Of a stretch of DNA of 15,261 bases, positions 12,824-15,261 are shown piece by piece. The notes under the pieces were generated by a model. That model was given only the letters and a program-made list of their open reading frames with translations, searched no databases and had not been told where the DNA came from. The stretch's first letter is position 1. Every line of letters begins with the position of its first letter. The DNA is from an uncultured Opitutia bacterium (GTDB taxonomy: Bacteria > Verrucomicrobiota > Verrucomicrobiia > Opitutales > UBA953). The stretch spans positions 1-15,261 of the forward strand of contig CAITUF010000195.1 of the NCBI GenBank assembly GCA_903895475.1, read 5' to 3'. A program made the position numbers and the translations under genes.

Positions 12824-12912
12824 AGGAAGGAAGCGGCAACCTAGGGGAGAGGGCCAAGCGTGCAAATCCAAACTTGGAAACCCGCCCCAGTGCCTCCTGA
12901 TTAGGCGTCAGC

Positions 12913-13569
12913 ATGGCCTCAGACCTTCCCGAAACCGTCCTTTTCGACCTCGACGGCACCCTCGTCGACAACTTCGAGGCTATCCACCGATGCTACGACG
13001 ATGTCATGTCCATGATGGGACTCCCCAGCGTCACCCTCGAGGAAATCCGTCGTGCCGTTGGCGGCTCGGTCAACGTCACCGTCGTCAAACTCGCGGGCGA
13101 AGCCAACGGCCCCACCGCCACCCGCCTCTTCCGCGAACACTTCCCTTCCGTGATGTTCCATGGCCTCCGTGTCTACCCCGGCTGCGAAGAAATCCTCAAA
13201 GCCTTGCGGGCCCGTGGCGTCCGGACGGCCGTCTACACTAATAAGGACGATGAGAATTCGAAGAAGATCATGGCCCACCTCGGGCTAGCAAACCTCTTTG
13301 ACGGCATCTTTGGGACGAACGTCCACCCTTGGCGCAAGCCGCAGAAGGAGTTCAGTCACTTCGTCGTGAGCACGCTTAAAACGGACCCACGCCGCACCGT
13401 CATGGTCGGCGATTCGCCGTTCGATATCGAGACCGCCCGCAACGGACAGTTCGCCGCCGTTTACTGCGTGACCACCGGCACCCACACCGCCGCCGAGCTC
13501 GCACCCCACCAGCCCGACTCGATTCACGCCGGGCTGGCCGAACTGCAGAGGGATATCTTCGGGCTGTAA
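12913..13569 (+). CDS. HAD-superfamily phosphatase (phosphoglycolate phosphatase-like)
   Basis: This 218-residue protein has the four HAD motifs: FDLDGTLVDN (11-20) with nucleophile Asp12 and acid/base Asp14, Thr109-Asn110 (TAVYTNK), Lys142 in RKPQKE, and GDSPFDIETARNG (166-178) with Asp167 and Asp171. The helical cap after motif 1 and the overall length fit the Gph/PGP group, enzymes that remove phosphate from 2-phosphoglycolate, pyrophosphate, sugar phosphates or nucleotides. The true substrate cannot be read from sequence. It is divergent from the four-helix membrane protein and is followed 28 bases later by recD2. Given recD2, a repair-linked role such as clearing phosphoglycolate from damaged DNA ends is conceivable, but this is speculation. 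Confidence 0.9.
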   Translation: MASDLPETVLFDLDGTLVDNFEAIHRCYDDVMSMMGLPSVTLEEIRRAVGGSVNVTVVKLAGEANGPTATRLFREHFPSVMFHGLRVYPGCEEILKALRARGVRTAVYTNKDDENSKKIMAHLGLANLFDGIFGTNVHPWRKPQKEFSHFVVSTLKTDPRRTVMVGDSPFDIETARNGQFAAVYCVTTGTHTAAELAPHQPDSIHAGLAELQRDIFGL

Positions 13570-13597
13570 GGGATTGCTTCGGCCGAGCACGGGCGGA

Positions 13598-15261
13598 ATG
13601 ATGCCGCCACGCATGTCACCTCCGCGCGAAGATCCCCGCGGGCCCGAAATTAAGCTTTCGGGCGTGGTGGAACGCATCCTGTGGCTAGATGAGGAAACTC
13701 ACTTCACCATCGCGGAGCTCTGCCCCGAGGCCGGTGAAAAGACCATCGTACTCGGCAACATGACGGGGCTGCAATGCGGCGAGACCGTCGACCTCGTGGG
13801 TTTCTGGGAACGCCATCCGCAGCACGGCCCACAATTACGCGTCAAGAGCTTCACCTCCCGCCTGCCGTCCTCGGTGCATGGGATTCGCAAATACCTCGGG
13901 AGCGGCCTGATCAAGGGTATCGGCAAAACCTACGCCGACAAGATTGTCGCTAAATTCGGGGTACGCACGTTCGACATCATCTCCAACCAATCGGCTCGCC
14001 TGCGCGAGGTGGACGGTATCGGGCCCGGAAGAGCTAAATCCATTAAGGCCGCCTGGGAAGACCAGAAGGCCCTCCGCGAGGTCATGGTCTTCCTCCAGAC
14101 TTACGGCGTCACTAATGCGCTCTGCCTACGCATCGTAAAAGCCTATGGCCAAGACGCGAAGAAGGTGCTCATCACCGAGCCTTACCGGGTCTGTCGAGAG
14201 GTCGATGGGGTTGGCTTCAAGACCGCCGACAAGATTGCGCGTAACCTCGGCCTGCCCACGGCGGGCCCGCAGCGAGTTGACGCGGGCATTTTGCATAGCC
14301 TCGAAGAACTCGAGGGTGAAGGTCATAGCGCCTACCCGGAAGAAGGCCTGCTCGAGAAGTCGACCGAACTCCTCGAAGTCGACCGCGCCATCGTCCAGGA
14401 CCGCATGAAAGTCCTGATGAAGGAGAACGCCGTCGGCGTGCTCGACGCCAAAGGCGTCCGTCTGTTGCAGCTCCGTCCGCAAGAAAACGCTGAGCGCTCC
14501 ATCGCCACTTCTATTCGACGGCTGCGGGCCACACCCAGCAGCCTACCAGCGATCATCGCCGAGAAGGCCGTGGCTTGGGCCCAGGAACGCGCGGGCTTCG
14601 CCTTCTCGGAAGCTCAGTCAGTCGCCGTCATGATGGCCCTGCGCAGTAAAGTGGGCGTCCTCACCGGTGGTCCGGGGACGGGTAAGACGACTATTCTCAA
14701 GGCACTCTGCGACATCCTCGTCGCCAAGCGCGTCCGTGTGCTGCTCGGCGCCCCCACCGGCCGTGCCGCCAAGCGCATGCAGGAGGCGACGCGCGTCCAA
14801 GCCTCGACTATCCACCGCTTACTGAAGTTCGATCCGGCCGCCGGCGGCTTTACCGCCAACGCAGAGAACCCATTATCCGCGGACTTCGTCATCATCGACG
14901 AGTCGAGCATGCTGGATACTAAGCTCGCGGCGGCGTTACTCCGCGCCATCCCTGGAACGGCCCACCTCCTGCTCGTGGGTGACGTCAATCAGCTGCCATC
15001 CGTCGGCGCTGGTAACGTCCTCGGCGACCTTATTGAATCCGGTGCCGCCGAAGTCACGCGCCTCGACACGGTCTTTCGCCAAGGCGCCCGCTCGGGTATC
15101 GTTACCGTCGCCCACGGCATCCTGCATGGAGACACGACCCCACCAATGCCCGTGGAGGATCCGACAAAGCTCGATTTCACGCAGGACATCCACTTCGTCC
15201 GGGCGGACGACCCTGAGGCCTGCGTGCGCATGGTTACGCGGCTCTGCTGTGAGATTCTGCC
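13598..15261 (+). CDS. recD2: RecD2-type DNA helicase (truncated by the right window edge)
   Basis: The frame stays open from ATG 13598 to the window edge (554 complete codons), with the C-terminus missing. RecD2 is a 5'-to-3' SF1B helicase that acts outside RecBCD. N-terminal residues about 18-90 are an OB-like domain (KLSGVVERILWLDEE, IVLGNMTG), followed by helix-hairpin-helix repeats (IKGIGKTYADKI, REVDGIGPGRAKSI and REVDGVGFKTADKI), which are typical of the RecD2/YrrC group and absent from RecD. The motor begins with FSEAQSVAVMMAL, then Walker A GGPGTGKT (357-364), APTGRAAKRM, STIHRLL, Walker B DESSML (from Asp434), VGDVNQLPSVGAGNVL and LDTVFRQ. It probably ends beyond residue 700, as in the family. 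Alternative starts at 13601 or 13613 change little. It lies 28 bases after the HAD gene. Confidence 0.93.
   Translation, partial: MMPPRMSPPREDPRGPEIKLSGVVERILWLDEETHFTIAELCPEAGEKTIVLGNMTGLQCGETVDLVGFWERHPQHGPQLRVKSFTSRLPSSVHGIRKYLGSGLIKGIGKTYADKIVAKFGVRTFDIISNQSARLREVDGIGPGRAKSIKAAWEDQKALREVMVFLQTYGVTNALCLRIVKAYGQDAKKVLITEPYRVCREVDGVGFKTADKIARNLGLPTAGPQRVDAGILHSLEELEGEGHSAYPEEGLLEKSTELLEVDRAIVQDRMKVLMKENAVGVLDAKGVRLLQLRPQENAERSIATSIRRLRATPSSLPAIIAEKAVAWAQERAGFAFSEAQSVAVMMALRSKVGVLTGGPGTGKTTILKALCDILVAKRVRVLLGAPTGRAAKRMQEATRVQASTIHRLLKFDPAAGGFTANAENPLSADFVIIDESSMLDTKLAAALLRAIPGTAHLLLVGDVNQLPSVGAGNVLGDLIESGAAEVTRLDTVFRQGARSGIVTVAHGILHGDTTPPMPVEDPTKLDFTQDIHFVRADDPEACVRMVTRLCCEIL

Noticed and set aside
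12838..12850. CCTAGGGG near 12841, also found upstream of exbB on the minus strand
   Set aside because: An eight-base match in two places of a 15-kb window is not significant, and the flanking bases differ.
13598..15261. Possibility that the helicase is a TraA/conjugative relaxase-helicase
   Set aside because: It has the OB and helix-hairpin-helix N-terminus of RecD2 and no relaxase domain; no conjugation gene is nearby.

Overview
The window is about 15 kb of high-GC, gene-dense bacterial chromosome. The genes are ordinary Gram-negative housekeeping and envelope genes: a lipoprotein binding protein, an ExbB/ExbD/TonB-type energy module, RecD2, SurE and P-II. Their overall flavour, including an SSS symporter with the extended C-terminal tail, a DUF2975 + YozG-like regulator pair and an unlinked trpF, best suits a Verrucomicrobiota (Opitutae-like) genome. 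That taxonomic call is an inference; no rRNA or other marker is present. I see no mobile element, CRISPR array, tRNA, rRNA or phage gene.

Layout. Positions 2-256 hold the end of a sodium:solute symporter, closed by a good intrinsic terminator. An AT-rich promoter region with an inverted repeat follows. It starts a tightly packed same-strand block (423-4820): DUF2975 membrane protein, small Cro/CI-type regulator, sterol desaturase/fatty-acid hydroxylase family enzyme, small three-helix membrane protein, hemC, hemD and trpF. Gaps are 5, 5, 41, 2 and 2 bp, then a 4-bp ATGA overlap, so the seven genes could be one transcript joining membrane-lipid, haem and tryptophan biosynthesis. Next is a P-II gene (glnB/glnK) behind a textbook sigma-54 promoter, ending at a hairpin terminator shared with a convergent Tat-type exported cupin protein. 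Divergent from the cupin runs an oligopeptide-binding lipoprotein, then an unknown secreted protein and a RidA-family protein.

On the minus strand, 10809-8722 is an exbB-exbD-tonB/tolA-like operon (inner-membrane proton channel plus periplasm-spanning transducer). Divergent from it are a McsA-like zinc/UVR-domain protein and surE. A four-helix membrane protein of unknown function on the minus strand converges on surE. Divergent from that are a HAD phosphatase and recD2, which runs off the right edge.

The strongest regulatory signal is the sigma-54 promoter of the P-II gene. The most notable protein-level oddities are an ExbB-like protein with Gly where a channel Glu is usual, and a HemC with a divergent cofactor loop and a short third domain. 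Across the whole window almost no gene has a Shine-Dalgarno sequence, and a few starts have a plausible -10 box only a few bases upstream, suggesting leaderless or otherwise non-SD initiation. I do not see a clear new defence or mobile system; most of the window is ordinary core genome.
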